A stretch of 64,000 bases of DNA. Source: Sphingobium sp. CAP-1. GTDB lineage: Bacteria; Pseudomonadota; Alphaproteobacteria; Sphingomonadales; Sphingomonadaceae. The DNA is taken from NCBI RefSeq assembly GCF_009720145.1, contig NZ_CP046252.1:930001-994000 (forward strand). Reading direction: 5' to 3'. The notes beneath the pieces are model-generated. The model was not told where the DNA came from, searched no databases, and saw only the letters and a list, made by a program, of their open reading frames with translations. Position 1 is the stretch's first letter. Each line of letters begins with the position of its first letter. Below are positions 1 to 9,083 of this stretch, piece by piece. The position numbers and the translations under genes were made by a program.

Positions 1-1
1 C

Positions 2-691
2 GATGGCGACGCGACCTATGAGGCCGCCGCCGCGCCCGCGATGATCGCTGCCATGCTGGAGGACAATCTCGACATGGTGGTGGGTTGCCGCCGCGACGAG
101 GTGGAGGCGGCCTATCGTCGTGGCCATCGCTTTGGCAACTGGGCGCTTACCAGCCTCCTCAAGCAACTGTTCGGCCGCAGCTTCACGGACATATTGTCTG
201 GCTATCGGGTCTTTTCGCGCCGCTTCGTCAAGAGCTTCCCGGTCCTGTCGGCTGGGTTCGAGATCGAGACGGAGATCAGCGTTCATGCGCTCGAACTCGC
301 CATGCCGGTGTCGGAAGTCATGACCACCTATGGCGCGCGACCCGAAGGATCAGTCAGCAAGCTCAGCACCTATCGCGACGGCTGGCGCATCCTGCGCACG
401 ATCATCACCCTCTATCGCATCGAACGGCCGATCCTCTTCTTCGGTGTCATCGCGGCCTTGCTGGCGGCGCTGGGGCTGGGGCTGGCGGCGCCGCTGATCG
501 TCACCTATCTCAAGACCGGGCTGGTGCCGCGCTTCCCCACGGCGATCCTGGTGACGGGCCTGATGATCCTCGCCACCCTGTCGGGCATGTGCGGCCTCAT
601 CCTTGATACTGTCGTGCGCGGCCGGCGTGAGGTCCGGCGGCTCGCCTATCTCACCTTCCGCGCGCCGTCCGACTTCGCCCGCCGTCATTAA
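2..691 (+). CDS. Glycosyltransferase family 2, membrane-anchored (5' end outside window)
   Basis: The reading frame is open from base 2, and its first residues (DGDATYE) resemble the DxD-type metal and nucleotide-sugar site of GT2 enzymes, so the N-terminal half lies upstream of the window. The visible part carries the rest of the GT-A fold (FTDILSGYRVFSRRF, then a segment rich in E/T typical of dolichyl/polyprenyl-phosphate sugar transferases). Two hydrophobic C-terminal segments (about 25 residues each, near 435-510 and 540-615) would anchor it in the inner membrane. Family knowledge suggests transfer of a sugar from a nucleotide donor to a polyprenyl phosphate or envelope glycan. The acceptor cannot be read from this fragment. 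It ends about 90 bp before clpP and is not obviously in its operon. Confidence 0.8.
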   Translation, partial: DGDATYEAAAAPAMIAAMLEDNLDMVVGCRRDEVEAAYRRGHRFGNWALTSLLKQLFGRSFTDILSGYRVFSRRFVKSFPVLSAGFEIETEISVHALELAMPVSEVMTTYGARPEGSVSKLSTYRDGWRILRTIITLYRIERPILFFGVIAALLAALGLGLAAPLIVTYLKTGLVPRFPTAILVTGLMILATLSGMCGLILDTVVRGRREVRRLAYLTFRAPSDFARRH

Positions 692-713
692 CGGCGAAGG
701 GTCGGCCCGTTCC

Positions 714-745
714 CCCTTGAACCATTCGCTTTTTGTCCCGATGTA
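714..745 (+). promoter_or_regulatory. RpoH (sigma-32) heat-shock promoter of clpP
   Basis: CCCTTGAA (714-721), a 15-nt spacer, then CCCGATGTA (737-745). This is very close to the sigma-32 consensus CTTGAA / CCCCATNT. The predicted start lies near 752, about 30 nt before the clpP ATG. The window also encodes rpoH (10360-11271). Confidence 0.75.
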
Positions 746-782
746 GGGACTGGGCAAAAGCAACTACCCGGAAAAGAGCAAA

Positions 783-1421
783 ATGACCGATATCATGTCC
801 GATCCCATGGCCGCGTTGGTCCCTATCGTCATCGAACAGTCGAACCGCGGCGAACGCAGCTTCGACATCTATTCGCGGCTTCTGCGTGAACGGATCATCT
901 TCGTCACCGGCCAGGTCGAAGACCATATGGCCTCGCTCATCGTTGCCCAGCTTCTGTTCCTCGAATCGGAAAATCCGAAAAAGGACATCTGGATGTATAT
1001 CAACTCGCCAGGCGGCGTGGTGACGGCTGGCATGGCGATCCATGACACGATGAAATATATCCGTCCGCAGGTCGGCACCGTGTGCATCGGTCAGGCCGCG
1101 TCGATGGGCAGCTTCCTGCTCGCCGCCGGCGAACCGGGCAAGCGTATCGCTTTGTCCAATGCCCGCATCATGGTGCATCAGCCGTCGGGCGGCGCCCAGG
1201 GCATGGCATCCGATATCGAGATCCAGGCCAAGGAAATCCTGCGGATTCGCCGCCGCCTGAACGATCTCTATGTGCAATATACCGGGCAGACGCTGGACGC
1301 GGTCGAGCGGGCGATGGACCGCGACACTTTCCTTGAAGCGGACGAGGCCAAGGCCTTCGGTCTGGTCGATGAAGTGTTCGATCGCCGCCCTGCACCGGCG
1401 GCGGAAGCAACCGAGGCCTAA
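783..1421 (+). CDS. clpP: ATP-dependent Clp protease proteolytic subunit ClpP
   Basis: ClpP forms the tetradecameric serine protease chamber that degrades proteins unfolded by ClpX or ClpA in the cytoplasm. The 212-residue protein has the full catalytic triad: Ser107 in GQAASMGS, His132 in MVHQPSGG and Asp181 in RDTFLEA. The YINSPGG oxyanion/substrate strand is also present. Length and motifs match the family. The ATG at 783 follows a purine-rich stretch (GGAAAAGAGC). clpX starts 140 bp downstream on the same strand, the usual pairing. A sigma-32-type promoter sits just upstream, so heat induction is likely. Confidence 0.97.
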   Translation: MTDIMSDPMAALVPIVIEQSNRGERSFDIYSRLLRERIIFVTGQVEDHMASLIVAQLLFLESENPKKDIWMYINSPGGVVTAGMAIHDTMKYIRPQVGTVCIGQAASMGSFLLAAGEPGKRIALSNARIMVHQPSGGAQGMASDIEIQAKEILRIRRRLNDLYVQYTGQTLDAVERAMDRDTFLEADEAKAFGLVDEVFDRRPAPAAEATEA

Positions 1422-1561
1422 AGACGCTCTTTACCGCAGCGCGCCACTTTCACCTCTTGTGAAACGGGCGTGCCGCGGTCTAGAATGGCCTTTGGACCAG
1501 AAAATCCCTCACCGAACATGGTTCTGGTGACTGTAGGCCGGGGGGGAAGAGAGAATGGCGA

Positions 1562-2830
<1,269 letters not shown>

Positions 2831-2858
2831 TCCCTTCTTTATTACCCGTATGAATATA

Positions 2859-2889
2859 GGGGCTGGCGAGTGATCGCCGGCCCTTTTTC
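2859..2889 (+). terminator. Rho-independent terminator after clpX
   Basis: A GC-rich stem (GGCTGGCGA at 2861-2869 pairing with TCGCCGGCC at 2874-2882, one G-U pair) with a GTGA loop is followed by a run of five T at 2884-2888. Confidence 0.8.
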
Positions 2890-3192
2890 GTTACGCCTCT
2901 GTGCGCCGCACAAAAATTCCTGTTGCGTTGCAAAATTGCACCAGTGTTAAACTAGTGCGGCAATCAGGAGAAATGTCATTAAACTTCAATAAATTACTAT
3001 CAAATGCGGGGTGTCCCAAAGCCTGATTGGGTGGGGCGGAAGAGGAATGTGACAGTCCTGTGGGTGCATTGTAACAAAATTACAATCGACGCATCACAGG
3101 GGCGTCGCCGGAGGCCGTCAAAAACGGCACCGGCTTGAAAGGGCACGACATTAGGGCGCGATGCGCCACTCTTGAAAAGGGACAAGGGTCAC
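2890..3192. other. Intergenic leader of the TonB receptor gene
   Basis: This AT-richer stretch between the clpX terminator and the receptor gene holds no credible ORF. Visible structure includes a perfect 6-bp inverted repeat with a 5-nt loop, TTGTAA (3069-3074) and TTACAA (3080-3085), and a near-palindrome TGCAAAATTGCA upstream. Either could be an operator or part of a leader RNA. I could not assign a regulator, and no Fur-like box was recognised. Confidence 0.35.
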
Positions 3193-5778
3193 ATGAAGCA
3201 ATTTCTGATGGGCAGCGCCGCGATCATCGCCGTTGCCATTCCAGCAGGCGCATTTGCGCAGTCCACCGGCTCGGCGGACTTCGAAGACAGCATTATCGTG
3301 ACGGGCGCGCGCATCGATCAGGGTGTCGGTGGCTTCAAAATCCCGGACTCGCCCAAGGCGAAGGTTGTTCTGGGGCAGGAAATCATTCAGGCACAGCGGC
3401 CTGGCCAGACCATCAACGAAATCATCAACCTCGTGCCAGGTGTCAGCTTCACCAATAACGATCCCTGGGGTTCGTCGGGCGGCAGCTTCACCATTCGTGG
3501 CTTCAGCTCGGACCGTATCTCGCAGACTTTCGATGGTATCCCGCTCAATGACTCCGGTAACTATGCGGTCTACACCAACCAGCAGGTTGACGCCGAGCTG
3601 ATCGAAAACGTCAACGTCAATCTGGGTTCGACCGATGTCGATAGCCCGACCGCAGCGGCGGTCGGCGGCACCGTCAACATCAAGACGCTGGAACCGAGCG
3701 ACGATTATGGCGTGCTGGCCAGCGTCAGCTACGGCAATATCCTTGCCGATGGAGCAGGGGATCGTCCCTATTTCCGCATGTTCGGTGTCGTCAACACCGG
3801 TGACCTGACCGGCCATGGCACCAAGGCGTGGATTTCGGCTTCGCGCCTGAAGAATGATGCGGCCTTCGCCAATTATGGCAAGGTGTATAAGCAGCAATAT
3901 AACGCCAAGATTTGGCAGGATATTGGCGACAATGGCGATTTCATCTCGCTCGCCGCGCACTATAATCAAAATCGCAACAATTTTGGCGGCTCACCGCTCC
4001 GTGCGAACGCCTTCACCGGCGATAAGGCCGGTCGCTTCTACAATATCGCTGGTGGCGCGCCCTGCACCCGCATCACGCCGACCAAGGGCGTCGCGGATGT
4101 CGAGCCGTCCTCAAATTATTGCGGCACGGACTTCGAGCGTCGCTATAATCCGTCGAACACCGGTAACATTCGCCTGAACTCGAAGATCACATTGACCGAT
4201 CGTCTGACCTTCTCGGTTGACGGCGCCTATCAGTGGGTCAAGGCCAATGGCGGTGGCACCACGGTAGCGCGCGAGCAGAGCTTCACCACGGGCGGCACCT
4301 TCACTGGCAATTATGGCGGTACCTTCTACTTCGGTCGCGACCTCAACGGCGACGGGGACACGCTTGACCGCGTTCTGGTCGCCCAGCCGAGCCAGACCAA
4401 TACCCGTCGCTGGGTCGGTATCGCCAATCTCGCTTACGAGATCAGCGATGCGCACCGCATCCGTCTGTCATACAGTTATGATCGCGCACGTCACCGCCAG
4501 ACCGGCTATGCCGGTTATCTGTCGCAGAACGGTGAGCCGTTCGATGTGTTCCCGATCAACGATCCGATCACGGACACTGCGGGCAACGCCCTGCAAAAGC
4601 GTGATCGCAAGTCGATCGCCGAGCTGAACCAGATCGCGGGCGAATATCGCGGCCAGTTCTTCGAAGACAGGCTGTCTGTCCTCATTGGCGGGCGTCTGCC
4701 TTTCTTCAAGCGTGAACTGAAGCAAAATTGCTTCACGACCAGTTCGGGTGGTTTCGTGGATTGCGTGCCGGAAAGCCAGCAGGCGGCTTATATCGCGACG
4801 CGCGCATACAGCTTCAATCCGGTCACCGGCAAGGCGACGGGATCGGCTCTGCCGCAGGCGCGCGAACTTAAATATGACAAGTTCCTGCCCAATGTCGGTG
4901 CAACCTTCAAGATCACGCCGGAAATCAGCATTGCGGGCAGCTATGCCAAGAATATCTCGGTGCCCAGCACCGACGCGCTGTATAACGCCTTCTACTTCCC
5001 GGCAGACAGCGACGCGGCCTATCGCGTGCCGGAAACCTCGGACAGCTTCGACGCCAGCATCCGCTACAATTCGTCGAAGGTACAGGCTGCGATCACTGGC
5101 TGGTATTCGAAGTATAAGAACCGTCTGGTCACTGCCTATGATATCGATGGCAACGGCACCGACACCAATCTGGGTCCGGTGAAGAAATATGGCATCGACA
5201 GCAGCATCTCATACAGCCCGATCAAGGAAGTGACGGCCTATCTGTTCGGTTCCTACATCAAGTCGGAAATCCAGAATGACGCTCGCACCGCCAGTTGCGC
5301 GGCCACCAGCGACATTGCGCTGGCCGGCCTCTGCTATGTGGACTCAAGCGGTGATGCTTATCTGCGCACCGCCGGCAAGCGGGAACGCAGTGCGCCGAAA
5401 TATCTGTTCGGTGGTCGTTTGCAGGGCAATCTGGGTGACTTCACCATGGGCGTTCAGGCCAAGAAGACCAGCTCGCGCTATATGAACGACATCAACGGCG
5501 AAGTGCAGTCGGTGACGCTGACGGACGGCACGACCAAGATCATCGCGCCCGGTGCGAAATTTGGCGCCTATACCGTTGTTGACATCGACCTGCGTTACTC
5601 GCTCGCCAGCCTCGGCATGGAAAAGGGGGCGATCCAGTTGAATGTCAGCAACCTGTTCGACAAATTCTATGTCGGCTCGTTCAGCGGAGGTCTGGACACG
5701 CTGGCCAGTTCTTCGTCGGCCTTTGTGAACTTCGGTTCGCCGCGTGCCATCAGCGCTTCGCTGATCGTCGGCTTTTGA
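3193..5778 (+). CDS. TonB-dependent outer-membrane receptor
   Basis: This gated beta-barrel imports a ligand across the outer membrane using TonB/ExbBD energy. The ATG at 3193 is chosen over an in-frame TTG at 3172 because AAGGG (3184-3188) sits at proper spacing and the protein then begins with a clean signal peptide (cleavage expected after AGAFA, about residue 22). A TonB-box-like stretch (SIIVTGARI) follows near residue 33. The plug domain spans about 50-175 (SFTIRGFSSDR, GGTVNIKT) and a 22-strand-type barrel ends in a terminal Phe (LIVGF). At 861 residues the length is normal. It is flanked by its own terminator and is not beside other uptake genes, so the substrate is unknown. Confidence 0.9.
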   Translation: MKQFLMGSAAIIAVAIPAGAFAQSTGSADFEDSIIVTGARIDQGVGGFKIPDSPKAKVVLGQEIIQAQRPGQTINEIINLVPGVSFTNNDPWGSSGGSFTIRGFSSDRISQTFDGIPLNDSGNYAVYTNQQVDAELIENVNVNLGSTDVDSPTAAAVGGTVNIKTLEPSDDYGVLASVSYGNILADGAGDRPYFRMFGVVNTGDLTGHGTKAWISASRLKNDAAFANYGKVYKQQYNAKIWQDIGDNGDFISLAAHYNQNRNNFGGSPLRANAFTGDKAGRFYNIAGGAPCTRITPTKGVADVEPSSNYCGTDFERRYNPSNTGNIRLNSKITLTDRLTFSVDGAYQWVKANGGGTTVAREQSFTTGGTFTGNYGGTFYFGRDLNGDGDTLDRVLVAQPSQTNTRRWVGIANLAYEISDAHRIRLSYSYDRARHRQTGYAGYLSQNGEPFDVFPINDPITDTAGNALQKRDRKSIAELNQIAGEYRGQFFEDRLSVLIGGRLPFFKRELKQNCFTTSSGGFVDCVPESQQAAYIATRAYSFNPVTGKATGSALPQARELKYDKFLPNVGATFKITPEISIAGSYAKNISVPSTDALYNAFYFPADSDAAYRVPETSDSFDASIRYNSSKVQAAITGWYSKYKNRLVTAYDIDGNGTDTNLGPVKKYGIDSSISYSPIKEVTAYLFGSYIKSEIQNDARTASCAATSDIALAGLCYVDSSGDAYLRTAGKRERSAPKYLFGGRLQGNLGDFTMGVQAKKTSSRYMNDINGEVQSVTLTDGTTKIIAPGAKFGAYTVVDIDLRYSLASLGMEKGAIQLNVSNLFDKFYVGSFSGGLDTLASSSSAFVNFGSPRAISASLIVGF

Positions 5779-5798
5779 CCGAAACCTTCAGGAAAAGG

Positions 5799-5830
5799 AA
5801 AGGGCGGGGAGCAATCCCCGCCCTTTTCGT
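5799..5830 (+). terminator. Rho-independent terminator after the TonB receptor
   Basis: A perfect 12-bp stem, AAAGGGCGGGGA (5799-5810) with TCCCCGCCCTTT (5815-5826), a GCAA tetraloop and a short T tract (CCCTTTTCGTTT). The A-rich left flank may let it work on both strands. Confidence 0.85.
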
Positions 5831-5940
5831 TTGTGCTACGCCTTGCTGTCCTATTCGGGTCGTCCAATCTATGCTTGGCAGAATGCTGCCGAACTGATGC
5901 AGGGATTTCCGATAGGATCAAGATTGCGTAATATTATGTC

Positions 5941-5970
5941 AAAATATGCGGGAAATGTGCGAAGTTAAGG
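5941..5970 (-). repeat. Dispersed intergenic repeat copy 1 (AACTTCGCACATTTCCCGC)
   Basis: On the minus strand this reads CCTTAACTTCGCACATTTC followed by CCGCATATTTT. The same core appears on the plus strand at about 8637-8670 and 46347-46381. It ends just before the mtgA stop codon. Confidence 0.6.
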
Positions 5971-5974
5971 GCGG

Positions 5975-6670
5975 CTATCGCAGGCAGCTATCCAGCCCGT
6001 CGCGCTGGATCACGCCGATCCGCGCGGCGATGGTGTTGCCATAGCGGCGAGTGAAGCCGCCCGGCGCCACGGCCGCGCGCTTCTTGGGCAGGGGAAGGAC
6101 GGCGGCGATGCGGCCGGCTTCGGCGCGGGTCAGCTTGTTCGCGCCATGATGGAAATAGCGGATCGCGCCCGCCTGCACGCCATAGGTGCCGATGCCGGTT
6201 TCCGCGACATTCAGATAGACTTCCATGATCCGGCGCTTGCCCCATATCGCTTCGATCAGGACGGTGAACCAGGCTTCCAGCCCTTTGCGGACGAAGCCGC
6301 CGCCCTGGAAGAGAAAGACATTCTTGGCCGTCTGCTGGCTGATGGTCGATCCACCCCGGATGCGCCCGCCGCTGGCGTTATGGATCGCGGCCCTGGCGAT
6401 GGCGTCGACATCGAAGCCGTGGTGGCTGCAAAATTTGCCGTCCTCGCCGGCGATCGCCGCGCGCGCCATGTCGGGGTCGATTTCGTCCAGGCTGGTCCAG
6501 TCCTTGGTGATGCCGTTCGGGTCGAGCAGCATCGTCCATGTCACCGGCGGCGGCACGAAGCGGTAGATCGCCACCATCAGCACGGATAGCAGGACGAAAC
6601 CAAGCAGGATCTTGATCGGGATGGCGATCCAGCGCGATCGGCGGCGGGGAGAAGCGGTCTTGACGGTCAT
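5975..6670 (-). CDS. mtgA: Monofunctional biosynthetic peptidoglycan transglycosylase
   Basis: A family 51 glycosyltransferase that polymerises lipid II into glycan strands at the periplasmic face of the inner membrane. The 231-residue protein has an N-terminal membrane anchor (about residues 17-38), then conserved GT51 motifs: AIAGEDGKFCSHHGFD with the catalytic Glu, GGSTISQQTAKN, GKRRIMEVYLNVAE and GVQAGAIRYF. The transpeptidase domain is absent, which separates MtgA from class A PBPs. The start at 6670 has only a weak ribosome binding site. It lies 30 bp downstream of the MFS gene on the same strand and could be read through from it. Confidence 0.95.
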   Translation of the reverse strand: MTVKTASPRRRSRWIAIPIKILLGFVLLSVLMVAIYRFVPPPVTWTMLLDPNGITKDWTSLDEIDPDMARAAIAGEDGKFCSHHGFDVDAIARAAIHNASGGRIRGGSTISQQTAKNVFLFQGGGFVRKGLEAWFTVLIEAIWGKRRIMEVYLNVAETGIGTYGVQAGAIRYFHHGANKLTRAEAGRIAAVLPLPKKRAAVAPGGFTRRYGNTIAARIGVIQRDGLDSCLR

Positions 6671-6700
6671 GCCGCCAGCGTAACGTGCTGGCGGCGCGGT

Positions 6701-7990
6701 TCAAGCCGGGGCGAGCAACGGCTGGCGATCGCGATTGATCAGCAGCACCAGTCCGGCGCCGATCAGGCACAATATGCCCGCGCCGACGAAGGCGGGGATA
6801 TAGCTTTGCCAGACGGTGCGGGACAGGCCGCCGCCCAGCGCCGCGCTCGCCGCGCCCAACTGGTGCCCGGCGAAAATCCAGCCGAACACGATATTCGCGC
6901 GCTCCGGCCCAAAGCGCTGGGCGGTCAGCTTCACCGTCGGCGGCACCGTCGCCACCCAGTCCAGGCCATAGAAGATCGCGAAGATCGACAGGCTGTAGAG
7001 CGAAAAATCGCTGAACGGCAGATAGAGCAGCGACAGGCCGCGCAGGCCATAATAGCAGCATAGCAGCCAGCGATTGTCGAACCGGTCGCTCAGCCAGCCC
7101 GACGCCAGCGTGCCGCCGAAATCGAACAGCCCCATCATCGCCAGCATCGACGCGGCACCCACCGCCGCCAGCCCATAATCGCCGCACAGCGAGATGAAAT
7201 GGGTCTGGACCAGACCATTGGTGCTGGCGCCGCAAATATAGAAGGAGAAAAAGAGAATCCAGAAGGTCGGCACCCGCGCCGCGTCGCGCAGGACGTGGAG
7301 CGGCGTCATCAGCAACGCGCCGAGGCTGGCGGGCTGCGTCGGAGTGGGCTGGATCGCCGTTTCGCCATAGGGGGCAAGGCCGAGATCGGCGGGCCGATCG
7401 CGCATCAGCAGCGTCACGACAAGGGCCGCCAGCACGATCGCGCCGCAGACGAGCAGCATTGCGGTCCGCCAGCCATGGCTATCGGTCAGCCCGGCCAGCA
7501 GCGGCAGAAAGGCAAGCTGTCCCGTTGCGGTGCTGGCCGACAGCAGGCCCATTACCAGCCCGCGCCGCTGGCCGAACCAGCGCGTCGCCACGGTCGCGCC
7601 CAGCACCATGGCAGTGAGGCCGGTGCCGACGCCGATCACCACGCCCCAGAGCAGCACCAGTTGCCAGAGCTGGGTCATGCCCAGCGACAGCAACAGGCCG
7701 CCGATGACGATGGAGAGGGAGATCAGCATCATCCGCCGCACGCCGAAGCGGTTCATGAAGGCGGCGGCGAATGGCCCCATGCCGCCGAACAGGAGGAAAC
7801 GGATGGCGAGCGCGCCGCTGATGTCGGCCGCGCTCCAGCCAAATTCCTTTTGCAACGGCACGATGAACACGCCCGGCGCACCGACCGCGCCCGCGACCAC
7901 CAGCATGGTGAGGAAGGTCGTTCCCGCAACTGCCCAGCCATAATGGACGTTGCGCGCGGATAGGCGGGTGGCAAGGGCGGTCGACAGCAT
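6701..7990 (-). CDS. Major facilitator superfamily transporter
   Basis: The 429-residue protein has about 12 hydrophobic segments and the loop 2-3 motif FMNRFGVRRMM, characteristic of MFS permeases. Overall it resembles the monocarboxylate/OFA-like branch (N-terminal HYGWAV, then VPLQKEFGWS), but the substrate cannot be read from sequence. It is transcribed divergently from a TetR regulator whose start is 90 bp away, and the shared intergenic region contains a perfect inverted repeat. This is the usual layout for a TetR-repressed exporter or importer induced by its substrate. Confidence 0.88.
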   Translation of the reverse strand: MLSTALATRLSARNVHYGWAVAGTTFLTMLVVAGAVGAPGVFIVPLQKEFGWSAADISGALAIRFLLFGGMGPFAAAFMNRFGVRRMMLISLSIVIGGLLLSLGMTQLWQLVLLWGVVIGVGTGLTAMVLGATVATRWFGQRRGLVMGLLSASTATGQLAFLPLLAGLTDSHGWRTAMLLVCGAIVLAALVVTLLMRDRPADLGLAPYGETAIQPTPTQPASLGALLMTPLHVLRDAARVPTFWILFFSFYICGASTNGLVQTHFISLCGDYGLAAVGAASMLAMMGLFDFGGTLASGWLSDRFDNRWLLCCYYGLRGLSLLYLPFSDFSLYSLSIFAIFYGLDWVATVPPTVKLTAQRFGPERANIVFGWIFAGHQLGAASAALGGGLSRTVWQSYIPAFVGAGILCLIGAGLVLLINRDRQPLLAPA

Positions 7991-8030
7991 CTGCTTTTTC
8001 CCCGTTGGGCGACGATCGGACTGGCGTTAA

Positions 8031-8068
8031 ATGATTGGTGTCATATATGAGGTCAAGAGGCCAATCAT
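8031..8068. promoter_or_regulatory. Candidate TetR operators between MFS and tetR-like genes
   Basis: Two nested symmetric elements lie in the divergent promoter region: ATGATTGG (8031-8038) with CCAATCAT (8061-8068), perfect 8-bp arms, and inside it a perfect 10-bp palindrome TCATATATGA (8041-8050). The position immediately before both starts is right for repression of both genes. Confidence 0.55.
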
Positions 8069-8080
8069 GGGAAACAGGAT

Positions 8081-8626
8081 ATGAAGGTCAGCCGCGAGCA
8101 GGCCGCCCGCAATCGGGAGAAGGTGCTGGACAGCGCATCGCGCCTGTTCCGGGCGCGGGGCGTGGACGGCGTGGGCATCGGCGAAGTGATGCGCGAATGC
8201 GGTCTGACCCATGGCGGCTTCTACAACCAGTTCGAATCGAAAGAGGCGCTGGCGGCGGAAGCCTGTGCCGCGTCGCTGGCGAACAGCGCGGCGCGCTGGC
8301 GGGAGATTGTCGCGGAGGCCGAGGATGCGCCGGCGGCGATCGCGGCCAATTATCTGAGCGTGCGCAATCGGGACGCGCCGGAAACCGGATGCGCGCTGAT
8401 CGCGCTGGGACCGGATGCGGCGCGGCGTGGGGGCGATCTGGCCGGGGCGTTCCGGCAGGGTTTCGAGGAACTTGTCGGCATATTGCAGCAGGCGATGCCA
8501 GACGGGGATCGGGATGCGGCGCTGGCGCGCGTGGCGCAGATGGTCGGCGCGATGGTGCTGGCGCGGGGGGTGGATGATGCGGCGTTGTCCGACGAGATCA
8601 TGGCGGCGGCGCGCGGCGCCTTGTAG
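8081..8626 (+). CDS. TetR/AcrR family transcriptional regulator
   Basis: The 181-residue protein has an N-terminal TetR-type helix-turn-helix (residues about 5-55: REKVLDSASRLFRARG, then GIGEVMRECGLTHGGFYNQF). A variable all-helical ligand-binding domain follows. The GLTHGGFYNQFESKEAL recognition-helix segment resembles the TetR subgroup near NemR/YxaF-like regulators, which respond to small electrophiles or aromatics; that subgroup placement is only suggestive. It is divergent from the MFS gene and probably represses it and itself through the inverted repeats at 8031-8068. Confidence 0.88.
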   Translation: MKVSREQAARNREKVLDSASRLFRARGVDGVGIGEVMRECGLTHGGFYNQFESKEALAAEACAASLANSAARWREIVAEAEDAPAAIAANYLSVRNRDAPETGCALIALGPDAARRGGDLAGAFRQGFEELVGILQQAMPDGDRDAALARVAQMVGAMVLARGVDDAALSDEIMAAARGAL

Positions 8627-9083
8627 GAAAAGTCGGGCTTAACTTCGCACATTTCCCGCTGATTTTGAAATTTCGTTGCGGGTGGCTGATCCTATCGAAA
8701 AGTCAGGGCCGAGGGCCGGGAAGGCGGACGATGGAAAAGAGCCGGCTGGACGATCGCACGGATCGGGCGTGTAGGACAGGGGCGGGCAGCGAGGGATGTG
8801 CGCTGTCACCGCCGTTTCCCGCTGGAGCGAACATAAGCTCCATTCGTCATGTCAGGGAAGGTTGGGGTGATAAGCGGACGGACGGTTTGCATGGAATGCA
8901 ATCGCGGAAACGGACACTGCCGGTGAAGTGGCGCCCGACCACCTTACGTCACCTTGGCCCCGCTGGGGAGAGAGCTATTCGTTGAGAAAACCGGTAATCT
9001 CTGGACTGGTGGCACATATTTTCGTCTCTTGCCAAGCGTTCCTTGCAATAATACGATACCGTTCTTTTTGGTGGGATCGGTTA
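8627..9083. other. Intergenic region without a supported gene
   Basis: This 457-bp stretch holds a copy of the dispersed AACTTCGCACATTTCCCGC repeat at its left end and a 6-bp inverted repeat TTGCAT / ATGCAA at 8887-8901 with a GGA loop. Short overlapping ORFs here have no ribosome binding sites and no recognisable domains. The right end becomes AT-richer and probably carries the promoter of the exported hydrolase gene. Confidence 0.4.
8637..8670 (+). repeat. Dispersed intergenic repeat copy 2 (AACTTCGCACATTTCCCGC)
   Basis: It reads GGCTTAACTTCGCACATTTC then CCGCTGATTTTGAAATTTCG. The downstream GATTTTGAAAT extension is also shared with the copy at 46347 (GTTTTGAAATATG). Confidence 0.6.

Noticed and set aside
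1421..1561. Heat-shock promoter before clpX
   Set aside because: A CTTGTGAA sequence occurs near 1455, but no matching -10 follows at suitable spacing, so it is not called.
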